A program made the position numbers and the translations under genes. From Tritrichomonas musculus (lineage: Eukaryota; Parabasalia; Tritrichomonadida; Tritrichomonadidae), in assembly GCA_039105265.1 (NCBI GenBank), contig JAPFFF010000018.1:1674001-1738000 (forward strand): a stretch of 64,000 nucleotides of DNA, read 5' to 3'. Under the pieces are notes generated by a model, which ran no database searches, was not told the DNA's origin, and saw only the letters and a program-made list of their open reading frames with translations. Positions 1 to 10,467 of this stretch are shown piece by piece; within the stretch, counting starts at the first letter, position 1, and each line of letters begins with the position of its first letter.

Positions 1-2
1 AT

Positions 3-3000
3 TCTGAGGTTTATATCCAACGAATCATTGAGCCAAGTAATGATAGTGATCAAATGTCATCTTCTTCTTCTTCAAGCAATAATCCAAGGCGAAAGTATCT
101 CAAAAACCAAGGGCAAACCAACGTAACTGTTTACAAACATGGCAGAAAACTTGTTAATATGGAATCTTTCGAGAAAAAGAATGACAAAGGAGAAACTGAA
201 TCAGAACAACTTGAAAGAGAAGAGAAAGAATTGATTAGCGATATTATTGAAATTGTTTCATCCAATTCAAAGTCACAATCCCAATCAAAATCATATAGCC
301 AAAAAGATGTTGATAATGATATTATCGATGATGATATCATGATTGCTTCTAGGTCGAGTGGCAGCGATTACAACACTGGAAAATCTGATTCTGATCGAAT
401 CATTTCTATTTCTTCGAACCAGAAAGATAGATCAAATTCCAAAGATAAAACATCATATTCTTCATTGGACAAAAAGAAAAATAATAATAAAAACAATGCC
501 AAAAACCAAATCAGTGATGCTCAAAGCAGCAGCTCAGAATTCAGCTTTGAAAAGGAAACAGAAAGTAAAAGTTACTCTTTTGAAAGTAAAGGCAAAAGCA
601 GCAACGAAAACAAAAGTAAAAATACTTCAAATGAAGAAAATAAATCCGAAAGCAAAAGCTACTCTTTTGCAAGCGTTTCATTTGAAGACAGTCAAAGCAA
701 GAGTAAAAGTAGTTCACGTGAAAATAAAAGTGAAAGTAAAACTAATTCACATGAAGAAAGTAAAACTAATTCACATGAAGAAAGTAAAACTAATTCACAT
801 GAAGAAAGTAAAACTAATTCACATGAAGAAAGTAAAACTAATTCACATGAAGAAAGTAAAGATAATTCAAATGTTGAAAGTAAAAGTGAAAATAAAATCA
901 TTTCTAAAGCTGATTCAGGCGAAGAAAAGAAGATTCAAGATAATTTGCATGATGAAAGTAAAACAGAAAGCAATGACCAAAGCAATTTGCATGAAGAAAA
1001 CAAAAGCAATTTGCATGAAGAAAACAAAAGCAATTTGCCTGATAAAAGCAAAATTGATTCATTTGATGAAAGCAAGAGCCAGAGCAATTCAAACAAGGAA
1101 AATAAAAGCGAAGATGGCTCAAATAAGATTTTGCCTGAAAAGAAGGCCGACAACTCAAAGAAACAGAATGAGGGCATCGAAGGCCAGCTCCAAATCGAGG
1201 AAGAAGAAAGTGGCGGTGAGTACAGCATGCTTGAAGCTGACAACGAATCTGAAGACAAAAACGAACAAAAAGAAGAAGCGAAAAGTCAAGAAAAAACCAA
1301 GAATGAAAGCCAAGCAGAAAGCAAAAGTCAGCCAAAAGAAGAGAACAAAAAAGAAGACATTGCAATTGAAGAAGAAGAAAGCGATGGTGAATACAACATG
1401 CTTGAAGTTGACAATGAATCTGAGGACAAAGACGAACCAAAAGAAAAACAATCAAAAGAAGACAAAGACAAAGAAAATCCAAATAAAGAAGAAACAGAAA
1501 ATAAAGATAAAGAAAATTCACTTAAAGAAGCAGAAAATAAAGATAAAGAAAACTCACTTAAAGAAGCAGAAAATAAAGATAAAGAAAACTCACTTAAAGA
1601 AGCAGAAAATAAAGATAAAGAAAACTCACTTAAAGAAGCAGAAAATAAAGATAAAGAAAACTCACTTAAAGAAACAGAAAATAAAGATAAAGAAAACTCA
1701 CTTAAAGAAGCAGAAAATAAAGATAAAGAAAATTCACTTAAAGAAGCAGAAAATAAAGTAAATCCAAATAAAGAAGAGAATTCACCTAAAGAAGCAGAAA
1801 GTAAACTAGAGAACAAGATGATGTCACTTGAAGAATCTGAAAACGAGTCAAAAACAAATCCTCAAGAAGACAAAGATAAAATCAATGCAAATGAAGGAGA
1901 TGACAAGAAAGAAATTGATGAAACAAAGAGCCAGGCTTCCGATAAGAAGAAACCAGTCAAGAGCAGCTCGCATGATGAATTAGACTTCAACAATCTGACA
2001 AGTGGAAGCGAATTCAAAATCATCTCGCTCGATCCAAACGAGTCAGATGACAAATCAAGCAATGAAAATGAAGCCAAAAAGGAGCCAAGCAAAGAAACCG
2101 AAAATAAGAACGATAACAATGAAGACAAAAAAGAAGAAGAAGCAGACAAGTCCAAATCAGAGCCAGACACAAAAGCACCCAAAGAAAACAAAAACAAAAG
2201 TGACATTTCAGAAGAAAACGAATTCAAGATAATCTCGCTTGAATCCAACGAAGACTTCTTCAAATCCAGTCCAAATGAAGACAAAACTAATCAAAATAAT
2301 GATGATAAAACTAATAAAAATGAAGACAAAACTAATCAAAATAATGATGATAAAATTAATCAAAATAATGATGATAAAATTAATCAAAATAATGATGATA
2401 AAACTAATTCAAATGAAGATGATAAAACTAATTCAAATGAAGATGATAAAACTAATTCAAATGAAGATGATAAAACTAATTCAAATGAAGATGATAAAAT
2501 TAATCAAAATAATGATGATAAAACTAATTCAAATGAAGATGATAAAACTAATTCAAATGAAGATGATAAAACTAATTCAAATGAAGATGATAAAACTAAT
2601 TCAAATGAAGATGATAAAACTAATTCAAATGAAGATGATAAAACTAATACAAATAATGATGATAAAAATGTTTTGTCTGAAGAAGAGAGCGGCACGAATA
2701 ATGGCAGTTTGCTAAGCGAAGATGAGTCCGAGCATGTTTTGCATGAAGAAGAAAAGAATGAAAAAGATGAAGTGAAGGAAAACTTTGACAAATTCAAAGG
2801 CATAGAGCCATTTGAGAGGCCGAGCAAGGAAAGCGACAATCTTCAAGATGGAGAAGAGACAACGTCGAGCTCGAACATGCCTGGCATCATTCAGGACAGG
2901 ATTGACTCTCTTAACAGCAACTCAGCCTCAAACGAAGCATTCAAGGCGAAGACTCCAAGTTCAGGAGAGAACACGGAAGAGTCATCCACGAGTGTTAATT

Positions 3001-3725
3001 TGTCAGGCATCATTCAGAACAAGATAGACGTTCTCACGTATTCTGATTTGAAGAGCCATTCAACGCCCGACGATGAAAAGCAAAGAACGCCGAGTGAGGA
3101 AGAAGAAGAAGCAAGTCCAAGTTTTAATTCATCAGCAGCTACGCAAAATACAAACACAACTCTCACTTATTCAGATTTGAAAAACGATTCAGAAATAGAT
3201 AAAACTAACAATAATAATAGTTTTGCCTATTCTTATTCAGACGATAAGGCAAAAAAATTAAGCTCTCAAAAAGTTGGTGATAATAATAATAACGAAGAGG
3301 AGGAAGAAGAAGAAGAGGAAGACGAAAATCATTTGAGTTCTACTACTTCTTCAAATGGAGGTAATTTGTCTTCTCATTCAAGCACTTCCCTCTTCTCAAA
3401 TTCCATTTCTAATTCTAATTACGGAACCGATTCTTTATTGCGCTTGATTGCATTCTCAAATAATCAAGCTGGTCCAAGAAATAGCCAAGATTTATCAAGT
3501 GGATCTCAGAATGAATTAAGTGAAAATCAAGAAAATTCAAATCAAGAACAAGATGAAATAGCTAATAATGATAGTAATATTGATGTGATGAACAATCCAC
3601 CTATAATGCTCGATAATAGTCCCAGAGCATCGCCTGATTTACATAGAAATTCAATTGAAAAAGATAAAGATGAATCAAATCAGCAAGAAAGCGAGAGTGA
3701 TTCAAATAGCGATGACTTTTTCTAG
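3..3725 (+). CDS. Large Ser/Glu/Lys/Asn-rich repeat protein, 5' end outside window
   Basis: The frame is open from base 3, before the first ATG at 54, with no stop (it reads SEVYIQRIIEPSND before MSSSS), so the window probably holds only the C-terminal 1,240 residues of a longer protein. The visible part is hydrophilic and acidic/basic low complexity with three exact tandem arrays and several diverged internal duplications: the EEEESGGEYSMLE and EEEESDGEYNMLE blocks, two EFKIISL blocks, two GIIQ(D/N)(R/K)ID blocks and repeated LTYSDLK. No catalytic domain, signal peptide or membrane segment is visible here. It is probably largely disordered. Function is unknown; any folded domain would lie upstream of the window. 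It ends at TAG before a run of T-rich DNA. Confidence 0.8.
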   Translation, partial: SEVYIQRIIEPSNDSDQMSSSSSSSNNPRRKYLKNQGQTNVTVYKHGRKLVNMESFEKKNDKGETESEQLEREEKELISDIIEIVSSNSKSQSQSKSYSQKDVDNDIIDDDIMIASRSSGSDYNTGKSDSDRIISISSNQKDRSNSKDKTSYSSLDKKKNNNKNNAKNQISDAQSSSSEFSFEKETESKSYSFESKGKSSNENKSKNTSNEENKSESKSYSFASVSFEDSQSKSKSSSRENKSESKTNSHEESKTNSHEESKTNSHEESKTNSHEESKTNSHEESKDNSNVESKSENKIISKADSGEEKKIQDNLHDESKTESNDQSNLHEENKSNLHEENKSNLPDKSKIDSFDESKSQSNSNKENKSEDGSNKILPEKKADNSKKQNEGIEGQLQIEEEESGGEYSMLEADNESEDKNEQKEEAKSQEKTKNESQAESKSQPKEENKKEDIAIEEEESDGEYNMLEVDNESEDKDEPKEKQSKEDKDKENPNKEETENKDKENSLKEAENKDKENSLKEAENKDKENSLKEAENKDKENSLKEAENKDKENSLKETENKDKENSLKEAENKDKENSLKEAENKVNPNKEENSPKEAESKLENKMMSLEESENESKTNPQEDKDKINANEGDDKKEIDETKSQASDKKKPVKSSSHDELDFNNLTSGSEFKIISLDPNESDDKSSNENEAKKEPSKETENKNDNNEDKKEEEADKSKSEPDTKAPKENKNKSDISEENEFKIISLESNEDFFKSSPNEDKTNQNNDDKTNKNEDKTNQNNDDKINQNNDDKINQNNDDKTNSNEDDKTNSNEDDKTNSNEDDKTNSNEDDKINQNNDDKTNSNEDDKTNSNEDDKTNSNEDDKTNSNEDDKTNSNEDDKTNTNNDDKNVLSEEESGTNNGSLLSEDESEHVLHEEEKNEKDEVKENFDKFKGIEPFERPSKESDNLQDGEETTSSSNMPGIIQDRIDSLNSNSASNEAFKAKTPSSGENTEESSTSVNLSGIIQNKIDVLTYSDLKSHSTPDDEKQRTPSEEEEEASPSFNSSAATQNTNTTLTYSDLKNDSEIDKTNNNNSFAYSYSDDKAKKLSSQKVGDNNNNEEEEEEEEEDENHLSSTTSSNGGNLSSHSSTSLFSNSISNSNYGTDSLLRLIAFSNNQAGPRNSQDLSSGSQNELSENQENSNQEQDEIANNDSNIDVMNNPPIMLDNSPRASPDLHRNSIEKDKDESNQQESESDSNSDDFF
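732..875 (+). repeat. 24-bp tandem repeat (8-residue unit ESKTNSHE)
   Basis: Five near-identical 24-bp units from 732 to 851 encode ESKTNSHE, followed by one diverged unit (ESKDNSNV). The near identity at the DNA level points to recent expansion within the large low-complexity gene. Confidence 0.95.
1497..1748 (+). repeat. 36-bp tandem repeat (12-residue unit ENKDKENSLKEA)
   Basis: Seven consecutive 36-bp units encode ENKDKENSLKE(A/T). One unit carries T in place of the final A. Units differ by only a few bases. Confidence 0.95.
2278..2667 (+). repeat. 24-bp tandem repeat (8-residue units DDKTNSNE / DDKINQNN)
   Basis: About sixteen 24-bp units alternate between a DDKTNSNE type and a DDK(T/I)NQNN type. 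The second type occurs at the start and again in the middle, suggesting block duplication inside the array. Confidence 0.93.
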
Positions 3726-3994
3726 AGTTATAGATTTTTTTTTATTTATTTATGTTTATTAAAGGAATGTTTTTAATTAGATTTAATTAAAGTATTTTTT
3801 TTTTTTTTTTTTTTTTATGATAATGATAAGAAATGCTCATTAGCTTTTCTATATCAAAAAATTAATGAATTGAATTTGATTTATTAAATAGATAAATAGA
3901 AATGAACAAAACAAATACACTCAATAACTTTTTCTGTAAAAATATTGAAAATTTTGAATGCTTTTTATTAAAATTTTGTTAAAAATCTAATCAA

Positions 3995-5089
3995 TTAATC
4001 ATTATCTTGGAAATACCTCATTAATCGTTTTGGTATTTGCAATTCTTCCACTTCAGTACCAATGATTCCATAATGTACTTTATTGACTTCAAAGCAATCA
4101 TCTTTTTCATAGTTACCTTCTACATCATTAAATTCGCCGTTTACCCATTTTTCCCTGGGATTCGACAAACAGCAATTACTCAAGTAAAGCTGTGAAGTAA
4201 TACCACTACCTTTTAATATGGTAATATGGTAATAATTATCTGAGCTACTTTGCAAAATTTCATCATTAATTATTAACTGACTTATACTTATAATGTCATT
4301 ATGCGCATAAAATATCATTATTTCCGAAGGATCATTACAATTCAATTGATTTTCTGTTATGATAATATCATCTAAAATATTTTGAATTAGATTTTGTTTG
4401 ATCTTAAAACAAATTAAATTGCTTTCACATACATTTTGATGAAAATAACATCTGTTTAATTGAATTTTTGAGCTCGCAACGTTAATTATCGCACCTTTAA
4501 AGTGATTATGCGTAAAATTTGTATTTTCTAACTTAATTGATGAATCTTGTTTATTGTTACTTATTAAAACTTCATTTTCTAATAATTTAATTTGCGAAAA
4601 TATAGAGCTTTTGATAATTAGATCTGCATCATAAAATTCAATAAGAGGAAATTCAATACTTGAATTAAGAAAAAAGCAATTGTCAAAAATAAATCGATTT
4701 TTATCCGAAAAATAGAAATTTTCAACTTCTGAATTGATGATGAATGTGCATTTTGTAAAATTTGTGCTAGAAGAGAAATCAACATTATTATTAAATGTTT
4801 TATCAATATATGATTGTCCATTAACATAAATAGAAGAATGGACAAAATGCATAAAAGATGATTGCCTAATATTCATCTGATGAAGAGATGACATATACGA
4901 AAAGAAAGGAGAGCAAAAATACTTTAGTTTCGTTGATAATATCATAATATTGGAAATAGATGCTTTATTGGAGAAACAAATGAATGGAGAATGATCAATA
5001 TATTTATAATTGTATAAATGACTAATTGTTAAATTATTGATATGGAAAATTGAGACCACTTGAATTGGTAGCAAAATGATTACGTTCAT
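3995..5089 (-). CDS. Beta-helix-like protein of unknown function
   Basis: A 364-residue frame. It shows recurring short strand-turn-strand units with Asn/Ser/Phe/Cys at turns (for example FTKCTFIINSEV, FDNCFFLNSS, LNRCYFHQN, LYLSNCCLSN), the pattern of right-handed parallel beta-helix proteins such as the Pmp-like surface proteins of trichomonads. There is no clear signal peptide, and the frame stays open for about 20 codons upstream of the chosen ATG without another ATG. It could therefore be the 3' part of a longer, decayed gene. No catalytic residues can be assigned. The family assignment is by pattern only. Confidence 0.5.
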   Translation of the reverse strand: MNVIILLPIQVVSIFHINNLTISHLYNYKYIDHSPFICFSNKASISNIMILSTKLKYFCSPFFSYMSSLHQMNIRQSSFMHFVHSSIYVNGQSYIDKTFNNNVDFSSSTNFTKCTFIINSEVENFYFSDKNRFIFDNCFFLNSSIEFPLIEFYDADLIIKSSIFSQIKLLENEVLISNNKQDSSIKLENTNFTHNHFKGAIINVASSKIQLNRCYFHQNVCESNLICFKIKQNLIQNILDDIIITENQLNCNDPSEIMIFYAHNDIISISQLIINDEILQSSSDNYYHITILKGSGITSQLYLSNCCLSNPREKWVNGEFNDVEGNYEKDDCFEVNKVHYGIIGTEVEELQIPKRLMRYFQDND

Positions 5090-5430
5090 TTCCGTGTATT
5101 CCCCGTATAATAATATATAATGAAAATGAAGTGAAATAAACGTATGATTTTATATTTTTCAATACATTCTTTATTCAAAGTTTCAATGTAAACACATCAA
5201 AGAGCATATCATCAAAATTCAACGAATATTTATATTAAAATAATGAATTTAATATCATTATCAATGCAGGATTAGAGAAAAATCTTTGTCTCTAATAAAG
5301 CAATTATTATTAATGTTTTTAACAAAAATAAATGAAGATTTAATTTCAGCTTGAAGTACGTTATTATTCAAACTTTTTGATATATGTATTTGGTCAATTA
5401 AATTTTCCTAAAAGCTGAAAGATATTGATC
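5090..5430. other. Intergenic, divergent promoter region
   Basis: AT-rich, non-coding spacer between two divergently transcribed genes. The only notable site is the AACTTTTTGA box at 5371-5380. Confidence 0.5.
5371..5380 (+). promoter_or_regulatory. Candidate core promoter box AACTTTTTGA
   Basis: Lies 51 bases upstream of the ATG at 5431, in the same orientation as the boxes found upstream of several other genes in this window. Confidence 0.4.
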
Positions 5431-6327
5431 ATGGAAAGCCAAAAAGAGCCAGCTGCTTTTCAAACATCATCTCAAGATATTAACATTAAAATCAGTGCAA
5501 AAGATTTTTCAAAAACTGCCAACTTCATTTTTCATATAAGTAATTTTACTGCACTTTTATCATCAATTTTGCTAATACTTACATATGGAACAGGATCTCC
5601 ATTTCAAACAGTAAGATATCTTTTTGCATCATTAGCATCAATTTCCCACGTGTCTTCAATTGTAATTTTCATGTGTGATTTTTCGACGACTTCCAAAAAA
5701 GATGAAAATTATTCAACAACATCACTGATCACAGATATGAACAATAGATCAATTTTAAATAAATTTATATTATGTACTGATGTTCATGATCTCACTATTC
5801 TTCTATTATTTTCATATGCTGGCATAACACCGATTTTATATGTATTCTGTTATATTATTAGTTTTTCATTGAATTTCCTCAATTGCACTCTAACTGATAT
5901 TTCACCATTATTAGGGTCGATTTGTTCTCCTCAAAACTTACCACAAGATCTAAGCGAAGTTCCCGAAGAATCAACAGAAAAAAGAAGTGACTTGCTATCA
6001 GCACTTGATCCTGTCAAAAAAATGTCTAATTCGATGGTGATTAAGGTTCTTCCTGTTGTTTTCCAAATGATTATTGTATTTCAGCTATTTATAATTACAC
6101 TTTTTGACATTAGTATATTCACTTTATTTATGCTCGCTGTATACATTGCTTGGGAAGTAATGTTTGATTATGCAACAAATGCAATATATCATGATGTTTG
6201 GTCAAAAATCAGAAATAAAATCAATGAATCAGCTGAAGCTAATATGGCTACATATGGAAACATTCTATCTATATTAGTTAATGGCTTTTCGAAGATTGGG
6301 CAATTAGCAACCAAATGGTACAAATGA
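5431..6327 (+). CDS. Multi-pass membrane protein, TMEM33/Pom33-like candidate
   Basis: 298 residues from the first ATG (the frame is open two codons further to a TTG). About five hydrophobic segments: one near residues 30-50, one at 58-78, one at 120-152, and a pair in the region KVLPVVFQMIIVFQLFIITL...FTLFMLAVYIAWEVM. These are followed by an amphipathic C-terminal stretch (YATNAIYHDVWSKIRNKINE). Order and spacing recall the TMEM33/Pom33 family of ER and nuclear-pore membrane proteins, whose C-terminus also ends in an R/Y-rich amphipathic helix. The match is by layout, not by a diagnostic motif. A candidate promoter box lies 51 bases upstream. An alternative reading is simply a lineage-specific membrane protein. 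Confidence 0.6.
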   Translation: MESQKEPAAFQTSSQDINIKISAKDFSKTANFIFHISNFTALLSSILLILTYGTGSPFQTVRYLFASLASISHVSSIVIFMCDFSTTSKKDENYSTTSLITDMNNRSILNKFILCTDVHDLTILLLFSYAGITPILYVFCYIISFSLNFLNCTLTDISPLLGSICSPQNLPQDLSEVPEESTEKRSDLLSALDPVKKMSNSMVIKVLPVVFQMIIVFQLFIITLFDISIFTLFMLAVYIAWEVMFDYATNAIYHDVWSKIRNKINESAEANMATYGNILSILVNGFSKIGQLATKWYK

Positions 6328-7258
6328 TTTCTCGTCTTTTATTTTTAAATTGTAATAAATATTTATTTCTGAATTTTTATTCATCAAGAGTATTTAAAAT
6401 AGCAATAATGCTTTTCTCTGATATACTTTGTAAATTAATAACTGAAAGGTTTAATTTTTTAATATATTTGTTAATAAATAGATTTTTAATAATGTGATCA
6501 TAGCATTTCCAAATCAATAAAAATCAACTTATATATATATATTTTTTATATATATAATCGTTTTTATATCCATAAAAAAGGCTGTTTTATTTTTTATTTT
6601 ATATTTATATAGCATTAATACCTGGATACAAGTTGTTTTTTGGCGTATAGGTCAGAAAATTGATGAATGATGTTATAAATGATCATTTTTGGCAATTCTG
6701 TATGATTACCCCGCTAATTAAATTGTTAATATTCAAAAAGTTAATCGTATTAAATTTTATCGTCATTTTATTTCCACTGTAAATAATTTATATTTTTTTA
6801 AAAAAATTGCACTGCAATAGAGCATAAATAAGATTTGATGAAAATAATTTTTGTGTAAAAAAATGAATATACCTATTCAAAATAAAAATAATTACATCTT
6901 ATGTTAAATGGTTTTTTATCATTATAAATAATTGAAGAATTATAATAAGTTTAATACAATATCAAAAAACCTAATAAAAAGATAAAAATCTTTTTTTTTT
7001 ATTTTACTTTATAAAAAGTTTTATATTATTGAATGGAAACATTCAATCAAAAAGATTTATAAAAAAAAATTGGTTTTTATGTTTATCTTTCTAATCTTTA
7101 AATATATTTATTTATATTATGATAAATAAAATATAAATAATAATAAATAAATATTATATTTTTTATATCAGCTTTTAATTAATAATATTACAAGATATTA
7201 ATATATAATATCTTTTTAAACGATGAGCATTTGCTAAGTAAACTTATAATTAACAGAT
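6328..7258. other. Gene-free AT-rich spacer
   Basis: No supportable frame on either strand. It holds TATATA runs near 6530-6560 and a solitary TCAAAAAGTT at 6733-6742 that is not next to any gene. Nothing else recognised. Confidence 0.5.
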
Positions 7259-8689
7259 ATGATAATACTTGCAATCGCTATATTTTTTCAAATTACTTTA
7301 GCTATAAGCAAAGCTAGTAATAAATTGAAAAAAAACTTATTTCATCCAAGACAGCAAATTTCGTTTATAAGCTTATCTGATACAGATTCCAATATTTCAA
7401 TGTCCGAAGGAACATTAAATTTAGAGCAAGGAGAACAAAAATATGTTGTATTTAATAACCCATATGGATTGGTTTTAATGAGAAATTGGAAAAATGTTTT
7501 ACTGAATGTAATTACCTATGATCAATCTGGTAAACAAATAAATATGCAACCAATGGAAGAAGGCGGTCCAAAAATTGGAATTTACTTTGGTGAATATACA
7601 GGCACTGTTCAAATGCTTGCACTTCAACCAACTTCAATATCTTATGCAACAATTGACTTTCCAAAAGATTGTACGTACAGATATGTTTCAAACACAGTAA
7701 CTAGAAGTTTTACATTAAAAGCTTCGAATTTTTTAAACGATTCAACATTTTGTTACTTTAATACCGCACAATTGCCTATCACATATGCTGTAAATTACTC
7801 GCTTGGTGATGATTATTTAAGGATATTAACAAATTCAGATGCTGATGTTAATGCAACCAATAAAGGTCATTTTGACAGAACATTATCAGTGCCAGCTTTT
7901 ATAAAAATTGTTACAGGAAAAAATATCCGAAAAAATCATTTTGTCAACATAAAAATGTCATCTTCTGGCGATGAAAAGCCATCATATAAATATAGTGATT
8001 TTCTTAAATCAACTACTCCGATTTATATAGTTGGAGAAAAAAAGCATCCAAAAGTCTCTAAATCAACAATTTCAGCATTGGTTGTCGCATGCATTGTTTT
8101 TCTTGCTTTAGTGATGTTTGCATTAACTTATTTATGTGCTTCTCGTCGGAGAAGGCATCGTAGACATCATCATCGTCACCATAATGGTGGAAGTAGTAGT
8201 AATACAAATCAAAATAATAATAATAATAATAACTCTAATTCAACTACAAATAATAATAACAATAACAACAATAATAATAACGATCATGACAACAGCACAA
8301 ATAACAACAACAACAATCAAAATGGTGATGAAAATCCCGAAGAAAAAGATGTAATCGTCAATGGCCGTTATAAAACGCCTGCACATGTTAATATAGAATT
8401 GATCAGTTCGCAATTTGATCAGAAATACAAATCTAGTAATCAGAATTTCTTCCTTAGAAAATCGTCATCACGATTTGATAATGATCAAGGGCTTAACGAT
8501 TATGACGTTGAAAATAATGGCTATCCGTTAAATGAGTATCATGCACCATCAAAAGGAATATTGGCGCCTACTAGCATTTCACAATTCTCTGATAATGATG
8601 TTGATGATGAATATGATGAAGATAAAGATTTGGAAGGTATCAAAGAAGCATCATTCAAAACTCACCAATCTGATTCTGACACTGATTAA
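7259..8689 (+). CDS. Type I single-pass membrane protein with poly-Asn cytoplasmic tail
   Basis: 476 residues. An N-terminal signal peptide (hydrophobic residues 1-17) is followed by an ectodomain of about 250 residues with several N-x-S/T sites and three cysteines. One transmembrane helix lies at about 271-293, followed at once by a strong stop-transfer and His-rich stretch (SRRRRHRRHHHRHH). The cytoplasmic tail contains a poly-Asn region at about 312-355 and an acidic C-terminus. This is the topology of a surface receptor or anchor-type protein. The ectodomain is not recognised; a lineage-specific family is likely. Confidence 0.75.
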   Translation: MIILAIAIFFQITLAISKASNKLKKNLFHPRQQISFISLSDTDSNISMSEGTLNLEQGEQKYVVFNNPYGLVLMRNWKNVLLNVITYDQSGKQINMQPMEEGGPKIGIYFGEYTGTVQMLALQPTSISYATIDFPKDCTYRYVSNTVTRSFTLKASNFLNDSTFCYFNTAQLPITYAVNYSLGDDYLRILTNSDADVNATNKGHFDRTLSVPAFIKIVTGKNIRKNHFVNIKMSSSGDEKPSYKYSDFLKSTTPIYIVGEKKHPKVSKSTISALVVACIVFLALVMFALTYLCASRRRRHRRHHHRHHNGGSSSNTNQNNNNNNNSNSTTNNNNNNNNNNNDHDNSTNNNNNNQNGDENPEEKDVIVNGRYKTPAHVNIELISSQFDQKYKSSNQNFFLRKSSSRFDNDQGLNDYDVENNGYPLNEYHAPSKGILAPTSISQFSDNDVDDEYDEDKDLEGIKEASFKTHQSDSDTD

Positions 8690-9531
8690 CTATTGTTATA
8701 TAAGTAATTTCAAGAATAGAAAAAAAAATTGTATTTTTAGTAAAAATATTATTTATATATGATAAAATATAAATGAATTTTCAGCTTCTAGTAGACTTTA
8801 AATTTAATTTAGAAACACATATGCAATCCTTTTAATTTTTTTTGCATTATTCTAGCATTTTTATGTATTCTCAGTTATATCTTTCATATGATTAAGTTTT
8901 TTTATTTCAAAGAATACAAATTTGTAATTTATTGTATTAAAGAGATTATGCATTTAAAGAAAGAAATAAACATTTTTAAGGGATAGTTTATTAGATAATA
9001 AATATATATAAATTTATCATAAGAAGTGCGAGAACTAAAATAACGTATTTTTTTGATTTAAAAAAATGATTCTTCAAAAAATAATTCGTTAACCTTATGA
9101 TTTTTTTAATAAAATAAAGTATATAATTGATTATGTATATTATATATCAGTATCGCACTATTTGAAAGTTCATACGTCGAAATTCAAATTTTACATATTT
9201 TGAAGAATATGATTGAAGTTGAAACAATATTGATTATTTATTCATTTTATCATATTCTAAATAGAATTTTTGATATAATTTATAATTATTATATATATAA
9301 TTTTATAATATAAATGAGATAAATTTATTTTAGCAAAAATATTATAGAAAACATAAATATCTAGCTCTAATATTAATTTTATTGAGATATTTATTTTTAT
9401 TAGAATTAAATTATATTGTATGGTATTATATTTTGATTATTTATAAATCCGCGCGACAAGCGTAGATTTATTTTTTATTCACAAAAAGTTATAAAAGAAT
9501 TGAGTAGAAATGTTCGTTATGCTTAAATCCT
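8690..9531. other. Gene-free AT-rich spacer
   Basis: No coding frame. A short weak inverted pair, AAGTGCGAGAAC near 9025 and its approximate complement near 9155, could be the ends of an eroded small element but is too short to call. Confidence 0.4.
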
Positions 9532-10059
9532 CTCAAAACTCAATGCCAAAATCAGTGACTTTTTTAAAGTATCTAATAGCTTCATCCTTATTCATATCAA
9601 TTAACATATATTGATATTATGAAATCACTTCTCCTCTTCAGCTGCCATTTTGAAATATTTTGCAGCTTCTTTTTAATTTTGTTGAACACCAACACCGCTA
9701 AATTATATTGTTCCATAATTTGACATTGAGCTGATACATCCTAATTCAGCTGCCATTTTGTTGTATTTTGCAGCTTCTCTTTCATCTTGTTGAACTCCTT
9801 TTCTAAAGAGATAACTGTCTTGATCGGGGATGCTATTAACAAAAAACTCCATTTGATCTTGAAGACCTTCACAAATTTCCCCCCAACGGTAATGGGAAAT
9901 AATTTGGCCATCTTCGTCCAGATGAACACTTTTATGGTAATGCTTTGGTACGGGTATTTGAACAAGCATTGCGCGTGATCTTTTAATAGTTTCTTCTCGA
10001 GCGATTTGCTTTGCTTTTTGTATCATATCATCGAGAGACTCGAAATCAATGGCGTTCAA
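9532..10059 (-). pseudogene. Sel1-repeat protein remnant
   Basis: Reading from the ATG at 10059, a 118-codon frame ends in a clear Sel1-type unit (KGVQQDEREAAKYNKMAAELGC, then SSMSNYG). It then hits a stop. Beyond the stop the same strand still encodes a second unit (GVGVQQN, KEAAKYFKMAAEEE) and a third partial unit ending DEAIRYFKKVTDFGIEF before 9532, with further stops between. Sel1 repeats are alpha-alpha solenoids used as protein-interaction scaffolds; trichomonads have very large families, often fused to kinases. What is left here is too short and too interrupted to work as a solenoid, so it is called a pseudogene. The first 90 residues are not recognised. Confidence 0.65.
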
Positions 10060-10068
10060 ATTGAGTTT

Positions 10069-10467
10069 ATGTCAATTGACAAAGCCAAATTTTTGTCAAT
10101 TGAAAAATTTTATTTCAATTCAAATGGATTCAAAAATTTTAAAATTAATATTAGATTGAACGCAATTAATGATTACAGGAAAGTTATTGAATTGGCTGAA
10201 TCACAATTCTGGCCAGAATACCACGTGTGGAAGGTTCACGATGATTATCTGTCAATGTTTATCGCCAAAAACGAAAGGATTTCAAAAATTCATGAAAATA
10301 AAAGATCGGATCTTGACAACTTTCGATTTCCACATCTTCCATCTTGGATAAATAATCAGGCTAAAGAGTGGAATTCAGCAATGCATAGATTCATATTTAT
10401 TCATAATACGATTCAAGATCTCGAAAAAATCATGAAAGAAAATTTATCAAAAATTTCATCTAAATAA
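10069..10467 (+). CDS. Hypothetical protein, small frame
   Basis: 132 residues from the ATG at 10069. It ends in KENLSKISSK and overlaps nothing real upstream, but sits between two decayed sequences, and its 3' end meets a minus-strand frame tail to tail at 10460. Composition is balanced (aromatic and charged, for example ESQFWPEYHVWKVHDDYL), unlike chance frames in AT-rich DNA, so it was probably coding at some time. No family recognised. It may itself be a gene fragment. Confidence 0.35.
   Translation: MSIDKAKFLSIEKFYFNSNGFKNFKINIRLNAINDYRKVIELAESQFWPEYHVWKVHDDYLSMFIAKNERISKIHENKRSDLDNFRFPHLPSWINNQAKEWNSAMHRFIFIHNTIQDLEKIMKENLSKISSK

Noticed and set aside
343-1761. Long second frame inside the repeat gene (Lys/Met-rich) and several antisense frames
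   Set aside because: They follow from the tandem repeats having multiples of three as period, so every frame stays open; composition is not protein-like.
732-2667. CRISPR-like regular repeats
   Set aside because: Units are direct coding repeats without spacers, in a eukaryotic gene.
9025-9165. Possible small inverted-repeat element (AAGTGCGA ends)
   Set aside because: Only about eight matching bases at the ends and no target duplication.
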